Source: Verrucomicrobiota bacterium (GTDB taxonomy: Bacteria; Verrucomicrobiota; Verrucomicrobiia; Chthoniobacterales; SZAS-18). Taken from it: a stretch of DNA of 36,086 bases. Below are positions 10,401-17,214 of this stretch, piece by piece (position 1 is the first letter of the stretch; the number at the start of each line of letters is the position of its first letter). The notes below the pieces were generated by a model. It was not told the origin of the DNA, made no database searches, and saw nothing but the letters and a program-made list of their open reading frames with translations. Where the stretch lies: NCBI GenBank assembly GCA_018240025.1, contig JAFEGM010000047.1:1-36086 (forward strand), given 5' to 3'. A program made the position numbers and the translations under genes.

Positions 10401-10640
10401 GCCGTGGCGTTGACCAGCGGCAGCACTTACGCCGACGGCTTCTGCGCCAACCTCGAACTGCGCGACGAGAAGGTCGTCTTCTTCGTCGCCGATCTGCCCC
10501 GCGGCGAACGCGTGCTGACCTATCGCCTGCGGGCCGAGACACCCGGCGTTTTCCGCGCCCCGCCCGCGACCGGCTTCGCGATGTACGCCCCCGAACTGCG
10601 CGCCAACAGCGCCACCGCTCGGCTGCGGGTCGGCGAGTGA
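4428..10640 (+). CDS. Thioester alpha-2-macroglobulin family protein with TonB-plug-like insert, 2070 aa
   Basis: Large secreted protease-trapping protein. ATG 4428 follows AGGAAC closely and begins a signal peptide (MLKCLLRGWLILLFFGVG). Residues ~30-440 are helical and Arg/Glu-rich. Macroglobulin-domain markers follow: TDRPIYRPGQTVRFRLWL (~655), RPTYRAGETMRVLV (~1024) and DRASYLPGESGTMRV (~1118). The complement-like marker is at ~1330-1365 (FAETALWLPRLALG, FSLPDSLTRWEFLAV). The thioester motif GCVEQ has its Cys at 1564, within YPYGCVEQTMSRFYP. The helical thioester domain includes PGSGWGWW, and a C-terminal macroglobulin domain contains FLAFEDPKPAGCEAV. Family knowledge: bait cleavage triggers Cys-Gln thioester attack on proteases. 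E. coli YfhM is about 1650 residues, so this one is long. Residues ~1265-1314 resemble a TonB receptor plug (see findings). No penicillin-binding-protein partner gene is adjacent. Confidence 0.93.
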   Translation: MLKCLLRGWLILLFFGVGDVGAAPGLEAGAARRVAQARARARLQHWQEARTHFEAALAALADWTTPLAREAVQGSIGCAERLERWDDAFELATRFVERTRGRFEEAVGLRLLAGLHQRASHDQDRRKFGLPGREEGRSLASQEGWAYDFRAAVGRYEEARLALERLAASPAAQTDAAFARLVRAERIGVNFDLAALLTRSHLDATTYPAAGPHHWWWEPRATNLVVRSDGSTDLRILGERSGNVPLAADGRPEIVPTPERYEPTDGDGRRVLFLLAEVERLDTSERREDAATARLRRAYLARALYDVGPALRELEPERNDGIRFSTRRSVKPSGESLPPVHSLTEAQSLVLVQDRPRVVELPAEENPLILFREVGRRFPGARAAVEAEVAEALYFRSRRQFPDAVRCLRAFLRRHPRDPQCAFVQEALREIARPEVALSQPPPSQLPERALLEFEVRNATQIEFVAYRLDHAGWLLARGRADAEQDLAAGPKWKNHRLGFPTRWAEKVPTRGHLPLRGRTQPKLAAGAYVIEARVLGGHGVATISYRVSEEALLLKATPGHLLAFLADARTGAPLVGRELKSVVWSEDQPPRPQVTSHRTGAEGEALIPVGKRAGEDVQVFHRNAQGAVVTARLDGANRERLAPKAAPAWRGSFVTDRPIYRPGQTVRFRLWLRAAEGRALAAARSGQAVEVRLAPGYRGDEEGALKLSAVTDDAGGVSGEFQLPRDAQLGFWSLAVRGEAWSDVRGSIQVEEYRRPEFEVVVSFPTPEPKFDQKFKVRVEARYLHGGPVANGRANISVSRQPYDLLEPGWSRALRYPWLAWSQPSESDSSPVGHPPETRWREKLVLGPDGSAELEIDPQRYGVEARFRYDYYVEASVTDASRRSESGTNQCSMAQREYAARLQPERIWFDAPGAVRVNVLALPTSGRPRAFTGTVSLLRLTYPAGEAGDASEEPLSDVAAHIAESGEGAVTVPVPSPGQYRVRYVGRDRSNNLIEANALFWVGGPGFEGRRLRFQDLELIADRPTYRAGETMRVLVASRREGARLLVVDDARDGLLRSWRFVQLRDRVEVLSFPIAQDFSGERFFEALLVHDGQLFRARETVEVTRPETELKITLEPDRASYLPGESGTMRVTVRDVAGLPVTGELALAAWDDALRKFAQRNHDVWSDLHRSDERHFELTASSVGSGRDRYRGSSARVADASLFRFSGLADWDGYWLPEVLGLSLVDPGATSRFGLAGYEKRVLRGVSETPWGEHRNSGEPARVIVTGSYIPTSEGGDPPPANTPTEGMRQLPSYVGNTAKENDSKGEPDATGTAPKPAPTFQAAQTRTNFAETALWLPRLALGADGTASAPFSLPDSLTRWEFLAVAVGSGNQAGEGSTKVVSAKRVLVRLHTPRFLIERDELTLSVTAHNYLDRPQLVRSELTLPRRSFELTTGAPPAPDAGSDTFTLRAEATIAAGGEQRFDWPVRALETGPAKLAAKALTAEESDALELELPVHPHVATKQLAQVGSFRLRAEGTRTLTFEVPAEIESAHTELVVTLQPTLAHVLVETLPFLIEYPYGCVEQTMSRFYPAAVVAGTLRRQGLRLEQFASSPTLERRARQFGAKGIYDSAELDRLIRAGLARLGEMQKPGSGWGWWTGDGVSALQTAYVVQGLRAVREAGYAVPEGLFTGGMEVLRQRLEEMTRSRRGRSARLDTEDAFVAYVFGLGQKPGAKSAEFAAALRRLYADRARLTHQGRALLALALQRAGQRAEAAIVLRNLLQYLQRDDANETAWIRPAADGWWHWYRQDVETNAWALRAVLAIEPRSTVAPRLVKWLVEHRAGGTHWRSTRDTALALEALAEFLRVSGEGASDSTVRVQLDANPAREIRLAPGGASAEAGRMVWSGAELSSGRRTLSLNKQGSGALYYSARLRFRTREPEIAPAGGDLAVERRYFRVSGVAGGEAQRVPLQAGETVRSGEEIEVVLLLKAKNDYDFLAFEDPKPAGCEAVALTSGSTYADGFCANLELRDEKVVFFVADLPRGERVLTYRLRAETPGVFRAPPATGFAMYAPELRANSATARLRVGE

Positions 10641-10645
10641 GGACG

Positions 10646-10712
10646 CATCTCCGATCTCGGAACTCCGAACTCCAGTCTCCGAACTCCCGTCTCGCGTCTC
10701 CCGTCTCCGGTC
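10646..10712. repeat. Short-period GAACTCC / CGTCTCC tandem repeats between convergent genes
   Basis: The gap between the macroglobulin stop and the ilvA stop opens with two interleaved 7-bp motifs, GAACTCC (three or four copies) and CGTCTCC (three copies with variants). It contains no gene. The unit length equals that of the GATTCAAG family elsewhere in the window, although the sequence is unrelated. Confidence 0.55.
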
Positions 10713-10737
10713 ATGAGTCCGCTTCTCTGCGGCGCGG

Positions 10738-10756
10738 CCGCACTCGGAGAGTGCGG
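10738..10756. terminator. Perfect hairpin between convergent genes, candidate bidirectional terminator
   Basis: CCGCACTC-gga-GAGTGCGG is a perfect 8-bp stem with a 3-nt loop. It lies one base beyond the ilvA stop codon (minus strand) and about 100 bp downstream of the macroglobulin stop (plus strand). No T-run follows on either strand, so a classic intrinsic terminator is not proven. Confidence 0.4.
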
Positions 10757-10757
10757 A

Positions 10758-11978
10758 CTACGGGGACTGGTCACACACCCTGATGCCCTCGCGCTGGAGG
10801 CGGGCGAAGATGTCGGTCAGATGGTCGCGGCCGCGGGTTTCGACGGTGCAGAGGACGCGCACGGCGTAGACGTCGCCGCCGGCGAAGGCGCGCTCGTGCT
10901 CGATCTGCTGCACGCTGGCGCCGGCCTCGGCGAGGAGCTTGGTCAGGCCGGCCAGGCCGCCGGGGCGGTCGCTGATGATGGCCTGGAAGCGGGCGATGCG
11001 GCCGTCGGCCACGAGGCCTTTCTCGATCACGCGGGAGAGGATGACCGGGTCGATGTTCCCACCGCAGAACGGCAGCACGACGCGCTTGCCGGCTAGCTCG
11101 GGCAGCTTGCCGGCGAGCAGCGCGGCCAGACCGGTGGCGCCGGCGCCTTCCACGACCAGCTTCTCCAGCTCGACGATGCGCAGGATGGCCAATGCGATGT
11201 CGTCCTCGTTGACCACCGCGATGCGGTCGATGAGCGGCCGGGCGATCTCGAACGCATTCGCGCCCGCGTCCGGCGTGGCCAAGCCGTCGGCCAGCGTGGC
11301 GCGGGTCACGCTCCGCACCGGATGCCCGGCGGCCAGCGCCTCGGAGAAGCAGGTGGCGCCCTCGGCCTCCACGCCGATGACGATCACATTGGGCCGCAGC
11401 GTTTTCACGGCCAGCGCGATGCCGGCGATCAGCCCGCCGCCGCCCACGGGCACGACCACGGCATCGAAGTCGGGCACCTGCTCGACGATCTCGAGCCCGA
11501 TGGTCCCCTGGCCGGCGATGATGTCGGGGGCGTCGTAGCCGTGGATGTAGGCCAGTCCCTGCGCCGCGGCGAGTTCGTCCGCCCGCTCGCGCGCCTGGGC
11601 GAAGTCCTTGCCGTGCGCCACCACCCTGGCGCCGAGACGGCGGCAGGTGCTGACCTTCACCATCGGCGCGAATTCCGGCATGCAGACGGTCACCGGGATG
11701 CCGAGCAGGCCGCCGTGGTAGGCCAGCCCGAGCGCATGATTGCCCGCACTGGCTGCGATCACGCCGCGCCGCCGCTGATCGGGGTCGAGCCGCAGCAGCG
11801 CGTTGCGCGCGCCGCGCTCCTTGAACGAGCCCGTGCGCTGCAGATTCTCCAGCTTGCAGAAGACCGTGCAGCCCGTCGCCTCGGAGAGCGGGATGGATTC
11901 GGGACAGGGCGATTCGAGCACGGCGCCCGCGATGCGTTCGCGGGCCACGGCGATGTCAGCGAACGAAACGGGAGCCAT
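10758..11978 (-). CDS. ilvA: Threonine ammonia-lyase (PLP-dependent, with ACT domain), 406 aa
   Basis: Deaminates L-threonine to 2-oxobutanoate and ammonia, the first step of isoleucine synthesis or a catabolic route. ATG 11978 gives MAPVSFADIAVARERI; the 14 upstream codons of the longer frame come from an intergenic repeat. The PLP lysine is Lys53 in TGSFKERGARNALL. Other markers are ASAGNHALGLAYHG, the PLP-phosphate loop VVPVGGGGLIAGIA, and the late FCGGNIDP. The C-terminal ~75 residues (ARFQAIISDRPGGLAGLTKL ... VYAVRVLCTVETRGRDHLTD) form one ACT domain, as in the short one-ACT forms (IlvA/TdcB-like, ~400 aa). The biosynthetic E. coli IlvA is ~514 aa with two ACT-like domains, so the symbol could equally be tdcB. 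It lies downstream of the kinase on the same strand, across repeat DNA. Confidence 0.93.
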   Translation of the reverse strand: MAPVSFADIAVARERIAGAVLESPCPESIPLSEATGCTVFCKLENLQRTGSFKERGARNALLRLDPDQRRRGVIAASAGNHALGLAYHGGLLGIPVTVCMPEFAPMVKVSTCRRLGARVVAHGKDFAQARERADELAAAQGLAYIHGYDAPDIIAGQGTIGLEIVEQVPDFDAVVVPVGGGGLIAGIALAVKTLRPNVIVIGVEAEGATCFSEALAAGHPVRSVTRATLADGLATPDAGANAFEIARPLIDRIAVVNEDDIALAILRIVELEKLVVEGAGATGLAALLAGKLPELAGKRVVLPFCGGNIDPVILSRVIEKGLVADGRIARFQAIISDRPGGLAGLTKLLAEAGASVQQIEHERAFAGGDVYAVRVLCTVETRGRDHLTDIFARLQREGIRVCDQSP

Positions 11979-11987
11979 GGGGGAGGG

Positions 11988-12181
11988 GGGAAGATTCAAG
12001 AGGTAAGAATCAAGATTCAAACCGTCGCAAGGGAGAAGAAGAAAGGATCGGTCGGAGTCGGAAGCTCACTGAACGTCTCCCCCGGCTGCAGCAATCCAGC
12101 AAATCTCCAACGCCGGCCGGCTAACTTAAGCCTTTCTACTTAGCACAGTTTGAATCTTGATTCTTCCCTCTTGAATCTTCC
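11988..12181. repeat. GATTCAAG-family element with near-perfect 36-bp terminal inverted repeats
   Basis: The left arm (11988-12023) and the reverse complement of the right arm (12146-12181) match at 34 of 36 positions by eye. About 120 bp of unrelated sequence separates them. The element fills the whole gap between two minus-strand genes: the right arm abuts the kinase stop codon at 12182, and the left arm ends 10 bp before the ilvA ATG. The spacer contains no gene. Confidence 0.75.
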
Positions 12182-14587
12182 CTACGGGGTTTCTCCCAGT
12201 CGCCGCAGCTCCTGCTCTGCGGGCTCGTAGCTGGCGCGGGCGGCCCGGCGATAGTAGCTGACCGCGCGGTCGTAGCTCTTGGGCACGCCGTTGCCGTTGT
12301 AATACGCCAGGCCGAGCTGGAAGAGCGCAATGACGCTGCCGTCGCGCTCGGCGTCCTCCAGCATGCGAATGCCGCGCGCGGGATCGGAGGGGACATTCAG
12401 GCCGACGGTCAGCCACGCGCCGAGGAAGGCGCGGCCGGCGGTGTAGCCGGTCGAGGCGGAGCGCTCGATGAAATAACGGGCGCGCACCGGATCGCGCTGG
12501 ACGGGGAAATTGGGCTGTCCGTTCGAGTAGGCCAGCGCCATCAGCAGCTGCGCGATCGGCTCGCCGCGATCGGCCGCGGGCGCTGCCAGTTCCAGCCCGC
12601 GGCGCGGATCGCGCAGCACGCCCTGGCCGTAGATGTAGGCATTGGCCACCGTGACCAGCGAGCGCGAGTCGCCCTGATCCATGGCTGCCTTGGCCCAGCG
12701 ATAGCCGAGCTCGGGATTGCGCCCGCCGGGCAGCGCGACGCCGGGGCGATCCGGCCGGAACAGGCTGCCGTTCATGTAGGCGGCGCCCAGCATCGACATG
12801 GCGGCGACGTCGCCGGCATTGGCCGCGCGGTCGAGCACTGTCAGCGCGGCGTTCATGTCGGTCGGCGCGAGGCGCTCGGCCTCGAGCACGGCATCGGTGA
12901 TGGGAATGCCATCGGCCCGCCGGACCTCGCCGATGCTGCCGAACGCATCCTTCTTCGGCCCGGGCGAGGGCGCAGGCGTGGGCTGCGCCGCCGTCGGCTG
13001 CGGTCGTGAGGTGGGCTGCGGCGTCGGGCCGGAAACCGCGCCGTTGCCAGGACGCGGGGTCGGCGTCGGTTCGTCCTTCGCGCCCTTGCCGCCGCCCGGT
13101 TCGAGCACCGCGAGCAGGACGAGAATGAGGCCGAGGCCGGCGACTCCAAGGATCGGTACGAGCGGAAAGCCGCGTCCGGAAGGCGTGGACGGCGGAGGCG
13201 GCGCGGACGGCGGCGGAACCGTCACCTGCCTCGGCAGATCCCGCGCGGCCGGACGCGCCGGTTCCACCTGCGGCGGCGGCGGTAACTGCGCCTGCGCCGG
13301 ATAGACCGCCATGGGCGGCTGCTGGGGCACTCGCGGGGAAGTCCGTGGCGGCGGCGCCTGCGGCAGAATGGCCGGCACTTGCGGGACGCGCGGTGAAGTG
13401 CGCGGCGGCGGGGCCTGCGGCAGAATGGCGGGCGCGGGCGGCAGGCGCGGCGAAGTCCGCGGCGGCGGCGACTGCGGCAGGATCGGCGCCGGCGGCTGGG
13501 TGGTCGGGGAAATGCGCGGCAGGCTCTCCGGCGGCGGCGGCAGGTGCACGGGACCCGGCGGCAGCAGCGGCGCGGAAGGCGTGAGCGGGACGTAGGATTC
13601 GACCGGATCGCCGAGGGTGGGCGACTCGACCGGCGGAGGCGGCAGCGACCCTTCGGGCGGCGGCGTGATCTGCTCCGTCACCTCGTCGATGAGAAACAGC
13701 AGCGCTTCGCCGTCGGCCGGGCGGCCATCGGGCTCCTTCGCCAGCAGCCGGCCGATCAGCCCGACGACCGGCTCGGGCACGCCGAGCTCGCGCAGTCGAT
13801 GGAGCGGCGGCGGCTTGGCGAGATGTCCCGTGATCAACTGGCCGAGCGTGGTGCCCGTGAACGGCAGCTCGCCGGTCAGGGCGAGGAACATGGTCACGCC
13901 GAGCGAGTAGAGATCGGTGCGGGTGTCGAGGTCGCGCCCTTCCAGCTGCTCCGGACTGGCGAACGCGGGCGTGCCGAGAAACGCGCCCGTCACGCTCACC
14001 ATCGAGGCCGTGGCCTCGTCGCTGCCGGTGCGGCGGACGCTCTTGGCCAGGCCGAAGTCGATCACCTTGACCCAGATGTTGTGCTCCGCGTCGCTGTTCT
14101 CCGGCGGATGCGTCAGCATCAGGTTGGCCGGCTTGATGTCGCGATGAACCAGCTGGTGCTGCCACGCGGCGGCCAGCGCCTGGGCCACATGCCGCGCGAT
14201 GGTCAGGACCTCGGGGACGGTCAGATGCCCCCGGTTGCGAACTTCCTCGCCGAGCGAGCGGCCCGCCACGAACTCCATTACGTAGAAGTCCTTGTCGGCC
14301 TCCACGCCGATGTCGTGCACCGCGGCCACGTGCGGATGCACGAGCTGTGCCGCCGCCGCCGCCTCGCGCAGGAAGCGTTTGCGGGCCGCGCCGCCGTCGC
14401 CGCTGAGCAGGTCGGCATTGACCACCTTCAAAACCACCTGGCGCTGCAGCAGCGTGTCGCGCGCTTTGTAGGTCACGCCCATCGCCCCGGCGCCGAGCTT
14501 CTCCAGCGAGCCATCCGCCTTCCGCGCGACCTCGTAGCGCCCGAAACGAACGGGTTCGGTACGAGGGACGGGTTCACCGGTCGACAT
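12182..14587 (-). CDS. Transmembrane Ser/Thr protein kinase with proline-rich linker and Sel1 repeats, 801 aa
   Basis: ATG 14587 (MSTGEPVPRTEPVRFGRYEV) sits just before the kinase fold; the longer frame adds 43 unlikely residues. The kinase domain spans about residues 18-280: glycine loop LGAGAMGVTYKA, catalytic Lys54 in VVLKVV, HRDIKPANLM, DFGLAKS, and GTPAFASPEQL. All residues needed for activity are present. A ~200-residue Pro-rich region contains four near-copies of the unit ILPQAPPPRTSPRVPQ. A single membrane helix follows (VPILGVAGLGLILVLLAVLE). The C-terminal, probably periplasmic, part has several Sel1-type helical repeats (GAAYMNGSL, GYRWAKAAMDQGD, LAYYNGNGVPKSYDRAVSYY). The layout matches PASTA-less receptor kinases that sense through Sel1 repeats. 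The signal and targets are unknown. The secreted vWA protein upstream on the same strand may be functionally linked. Confidence 0.92.
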   Translation of the reverse strand: MSTGEPVPRTEPVRFGRYEVARKADGSLEKLGAGAMGVTYKARDTLLQRQVVLKVVNADLLSGDGGAARKRFLREAAAAAQLVHPHVAAVHDIGVEADKDFYVMEFVAGRSLGEEVRNRGHLTVPEVLTIARHVAQALAAAWQHQLVHRDIKPANLMLTHPPENSDAEHNIWVKVIDFGLAKSVRRTGSDEATASMVSVTGAFLGTPAFASPEQLEGRDLDTRTDLYSLGVTMFLALTGELPFTGTTLGQLITGHLAKPPPLHRLRELGVPEPVVGLIGRLLAKEPDGRPADGEALLFLIDEVTEQITPPPEGSLPPPPVESPTLGDPVESYVPLTPSAPLLPPGPVHLPPPPESLPRISPTTQPPAPILPQSPPPRTSPRLPPAPAILPQAPPPRTSPRVPQVPAILPQAPPPRTSPRVPQQPPMAVYPAQAQLPPPPQVEPARPAARDLPRQVTVPPPSAPPPPSTPSGRGFPLVPILGVAGLGLILVLLAVLEPGGGKGAKDEPTPTPRPGNGAVSGPTPQPTSRPQPTAAQPTPAPSPGPKKDAFGSIGEVRRADGIPITDAVLEAERLAPTDMNAALTVLDRAANAGDVAAMSMLGAAYMNGSLFRPDRPGVALPGGRNPELGYRWAKAAMDQGDSRSLVTVANAYIYGQGVLRDPRRGLELAAPAADRGEPIAQLLMALAYSNGQPNFPVQRDPVRARYFIERSASTGYTAGRAFLGAWLTVGLNVPSDPARGIRMLEDAERDGSVIALFQLGLAYYNGNGVPKSYDRAVSYYRRAARASYEPAEQELRRLGETP

Positions 14588-14781
14588 GGGGCAAGCGGAG
14601 GTTTTCACCCGCGATTCCCCGGAAGACAAGCTGTGCTTGCGCGCCGCCCCAGGAATGGGCTGCCCGGCCCGCGCGGCAGGGGCGGCAGAAACGACCGGGG
14701 AGTCGGCGGTTTTCACAGGCTACGCGAGAGATTCGAGCCGAGCGGCACGCGCGGATGCCGGGCTCTGTGGCACAAATGACG

Positions 14782-14815
14782 CGGGCGGCGGCGACCACCT
14801 GGCCGACGCCGCCCG
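14782..14815 (-). terminator. Hairpin just downstream of the vWA gene, candidate terminator
   Basis: CGGGCGGCG (14782-14790) and CGCCGCCCG (14807-14815) form a perfect 9-bp GC-rich stem around a 16-nt loop, 16 bp after the vWA stop codon. Only a weak T-containing stretch (GTCATTTGTG) follows on the minus strand. The rest of the 244-bp gap to the kinase start has no feature I can support. Confidence 0.4.
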
Positions 14816-14831
14816 GGGCTGGGAGCGCGCG

Positions 14832-16022
14832 TTACTTCAGTTCGATGCCGCGGCGCTTGGCCTGGCCGATGACTGCGGCGCGCACCTTCGCGTCGAAGCC
14901 GTCGCCCTGGCCCGCCTCCGCCTGCTTCTTCTCCGCCGTCCGCAGGAAATCCGCGCGCTGGCGGCTGAGGGTGGCGATCTCCTGCTGCAACTCGGTCCGC
15001 TGGCGCTGGCTGGCTTCGAGCTTCGCCTCGCGCTCCTTGGCATCGAGCTTGCGCCATTCCTCGGGCAGGAGGTCGGTCTTGATCTCGTCGCGCTTCAACT
15101 CCCCGCCCTTGAGGGCATCGAGCAGATCGCCGCCGCCCTGCACAGCCTTGCCGGTGGCGGCGTTGTAGGCCAGTCGGTCCGAGGCGGCCGGCGCGGGCGC
15201 GGCCTCGGCGGCGCGCTGCTTGGCCACCACATTGCTGCGCGTGGCGGCGCCGCCGTAGGGCACGATGGTCTTGCCGATCTCGCGGTTCAGTTCCGCGAGG
15301 CGTTCGTCGAAGGGCGTGGCGATGTCCTTCATGCCGCCTTCCTGCGCGATGGCGCTGAATTCACCCTCGCCCAGCTTGGCGATTTCCTGCCAGACGCGGC
15401 GCGTTTCGCGGTCGGCGCCGCATTGCACCGTGTTGATGACGATGCCCTTCTTCAACGCCTCCTCGCAGAGGACGGGATACTTCACATCGTCCGGATAGTC
15501 CATGTGCGGCGGCGCATCGCCGACGAGGAAGATGATGCGCAGCGTCCTGGAATCCGTGCTCCAGCGCACCCGGCGGACCGCTTCTGCGAGCGCCTCGTTG
15601 ACTGCCTCCGGCGTGTCGCCCCCGCCGCCGGCGCTGAATTCGCGCAGCTTGGCGTAGACCGCGTCGAGGTCGTCGGTCAGCGGATGCATCTTGACCACGT
15701 AGTCGTCCTTGCGGTCGCGGTACCCGACCAGCGCGAAGCGGATGTTCGGCGTCGGCTTGGCCGTGACCATCGTGTTGGCGATGGACCAGATCTTCTTCTT
15801 CGCGCCCTCGATCAGCCCCGACATCGAGCCGGTGGTGTCGAGCACGAAGCAGACCTCGATCTGCGGCTTGTCGGCCACCGGTGCGGTGGTTTCCACCGGC
15901 TTGGCCGCCGAAGCCGAGCGCGCGAAGAGGGAGAGACCGAGCGCCCCGACGAGGCTGGCGCAAAGCGCGAGTCGGGTCGCAGCGCGGGGGAGGCGGGAGA
16001 GAGCGGGCGAGAACGTGTGCAT
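14832..16022 (-). CDS. Secreted von Willebrand factor A domain protein, 396 aa
   Basis: ATG 16022 opens a signal peptide (MHTFSPALSRLPRAATRLAL, then a hydrophobic core ending ARSASA). The longer frame to 16442 would translate the REP array and is rejected. The vWA domain is at about residues 55-245: the metal-binding motif begins at Asp62 (FVLDTTGSMSG), then GYRDRKDDYVV, GGGGDTPEAVNEAL with the conserved Thr, and IIFLVGDAPPHMDY. It should bind a metal ion and protein ligands in the periplasm or outside. The C-terminal ~150 residues are charged and predicted coiled coil (LDAKEREAKLEASQRQRTEL), ending KRRGIELK. It is divergent from the RAYT gene, with the left REP array in between. The kinase gene lies downstream on the same strand, separated by a hairpin. 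Confidence 0.88.
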   Translation of the reverse strand: MHTFSPALSRLPRAATRLALCASLVGALGLSLFARSASAAKPVETTAPVADKPQIEVCFVLDTTGSMSGLIEGAKKKIWSIANTMVTAKPTPNIRFALVGYRDRKDDYVVKMHPLTDDLDAVYAKLREFSAGGGGDTPEAVNEALAEAVRRVRWSTDSRTLRIIFLVGDAPPHMDYPDDVKYPVLCEEALKKGIVINTVQCGADRETRRVWQEIAKLGEGEFSAIAQEGGMKDIATPFDERLAELNREIGKTIVPYGGAATRSNVVAKQRAAEAAPAPAASDRLAYNAATGKAVQGGGDLLDALKGGELKRDEIKTDLLPEEWRKLDAKEREAKLEASQRQRTELQQEIATLSRQRADFLRTAEKKQAEAGQGDGFDAKVRAAVIGQAKRRGIELK

Positions 16023-16086
16023 GCCGAGTGAGTCGGCAGCGGCGGATGAATGCTCCGGGAATTTTGTGAGGGCTTCGTCCTTCGGG

Positions 16087-16395
16087 TGCCCGAGTTGCTG
16101 GAGCCGTGGCTCAGGCAGGTTGCTGCCGTCGCGCCGCCGACGGCCGCGTGTCCGCCCATGATCGTGGACTGCTCCAGCTTGCTGGAGCCGTGACCCAGGC
16201 AGCTTGCTGCCGTCGCGCCGGCGACGACCGCGTGTCCGACCAAGATCGTGGACTGCTCCAGCTTGCTGGAGCCGTGACCCAGGCAGCTTGCTGCCGTCGC
16301 GCCGGCGACGACCGCGTGTCCGCCCAAGATCGTGGACTGCTCCAGCTTGCTGGAGCCGTGACCCAAGCAGCTTGCTGCCGTCGCGCCGCACACGG
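16087..16395 (-). repeat. Left REP array: four 84-bp units, each with two hairpins
   Basis: The units begin at about 16087 (degenerate), 16171, 16255 and 16339 (3' end diverges after ~16390), giving an exact 84-bp period. Each intact unit carries the perfect palindrome GCTCCAGC-TT-GCTGGAGC (first at 16171-16188), then GGCAGC-TT-GCTGCC (16198-16211), then a ~60-bp GC-rich linker containing GATCGTGGACT. The array fills most of the 524-bp gap between the vWA and RAYT starts. It is the inverted counterpart of the array at 17215-17510. The units abut with no unique spacers, so this is not a CRISPR. Confidence 0.88.
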
Positions 16396-16440
16396 TCACG
16401 TTTCCCACGGCCCCGTGTCTGTCCACGGCGCCGCAGATTC

Positions 16441-16546
16441 AAAACTGATTATTCACGAAAAACACATTGAATCATCGCATATTTTAATCATAAACCTCTT
16501 TCACGTTTACCATCCACCCCCTGACGCACCTCAACGCACTTCGAGA
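16441..16546 (+). promoter_or_regulatory. AT-rich leader of the RAYT gene, candidate promoter region
   Basis: Between the last REP unit and the RAYT ATG is an abruptly AT-rich stretch (16441-16500), unlike the surrounding GC-rich DNA. A weak sigma70-like pair, TTGAAT (16467-16472) and CATAAA (16489-16494) with 16-bp spacing, can be drawn. No clear Shine-Dalgarno site precedes the ATG at 16547. The composition shift is seen directly; the promoter is inference. Confidence 0.3.
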
Positions 16547-17155
16547 ATGACGACCACTCCTCCCGAATTGCCTGCCTTCGCTGAATCCATCGCCGGCACT
16601 CGCGACTGGCCCCATGCTCCGCCGCACCGATTGGCCGCGGCAGGTGTTTATCTCGTCACCTCCCGCACTCGCGGGCGAATTCCTCACCTCGCCAGCACTG
16701 CCCGTCGCGAAGCATTCCAAGCGCTCCTTCTAGCCAGTGCGCACGAGGCCGGTTGGCGGCTCGAAGCCTGGGCCATTCTCTCCAACCACTTCCATTTCAT
16801 CGCGCACAGCCCCGACGGAGCGCCGAGCGCCGCTTCGCTCAGGATCTTGGTACGAAAGCTACACGGGCTTTCCACCATGCGCTGGAACCAGGAAGACGGT
16901 ACTCCCGGGCGCGCACGGCTTTGGCACAATTTTCGGGAAACCCACCTGACGCTTCAGCGCGGCTATCTCGCGCGCTTGAACTACGTGCACCAGAACGCGG
17001 TACACCACCGGCTCGTCCGGCATGCGGCTGAGTATCCATGGTGCAGCGCGGTCGCCTTTCGCGAGGCGGTCACGCCGGCTTGGGAGAGGACCATCGAGGG
17101 ATTCGAGTTCAGCCGGATCGCGGACGCCGACGAAGACGAGCCGGACGATTGCTAA
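16547..17155 (+). CDS. REP-associated tyrosine transposase (RAYT, Y1/HUH family), 202 aa
   Basis: A single-strand HUH transposase of the IS200-like superfamily that is thought to mobilise or maintain REP hairpins. ATG 16547 gives MTTTPPELPAFAESIAG; the longer upstream frame is only the open REP array. Family motifs occur in order: GVYLVTSRTRGR near the start, the metal-binding HUH-type motif SNHFHFIAHSP with His81 and His83, then RKLHGLSTMRWN, LWHNFRETHL, and YLARLNYVHQNAVHHRLV with a candidate catalytic Tyr146. WCSAVAF and an acidic C-terminus follow. The length is normal for RAYTs. It stands alone with no TnpB and is bracketed by inverted REP arrays, the classic context. The motifs look complete, so it is probably functional. 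Partial relatives such as IS200 transposases are less likely because of the HQNAV motif and the flanking hairpins. Confidence 0.9.
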   Translation: MTTTPPELPAFAESIAGTRDWPHAPPHRLAAAGVYLVTSRTRGRIPHLASTARREAFQALLLASAHEAGWRLEAWAILSNHFHFIAHSPDGAPSAASLRILVRKLHGLSTMRWNQEDGTPGRARLWHNFRETHLTLQRGYLARLNYVHQNAVHHRLVRHAAEYPWCSAVAFREAVTPAWERTIEGFEFSRIADADEDEPDDC

Positions 17156-17214
17156 GGCGCAGATCACGGGTGCGGTGACGGTTGCGGTCCGTGCGCGGGC
17201 CACGCCATTCTTCG

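Noticed and set aside
14586..16031. 481-codon plus-strand frame opposite the vWA gene
   Set aside because: It is antisense to a protein with a signal peptide and vWA motifs; its Arg/Leu/Ala-rich translation has no domain.
15812..16426. Open frame on the minus strand through the left REP array (and a similar plus-strand one at 17182-17730)
   Set aside because: The repetitive products come only from the 84-bp units and run into real genes out of frame.
16106..16546. N-terminal extension of the RAYT gene by 147 codons
   Set aside because: The extension is the left REP array translated. The ATG at 16547 begins a normal-length RAYT.
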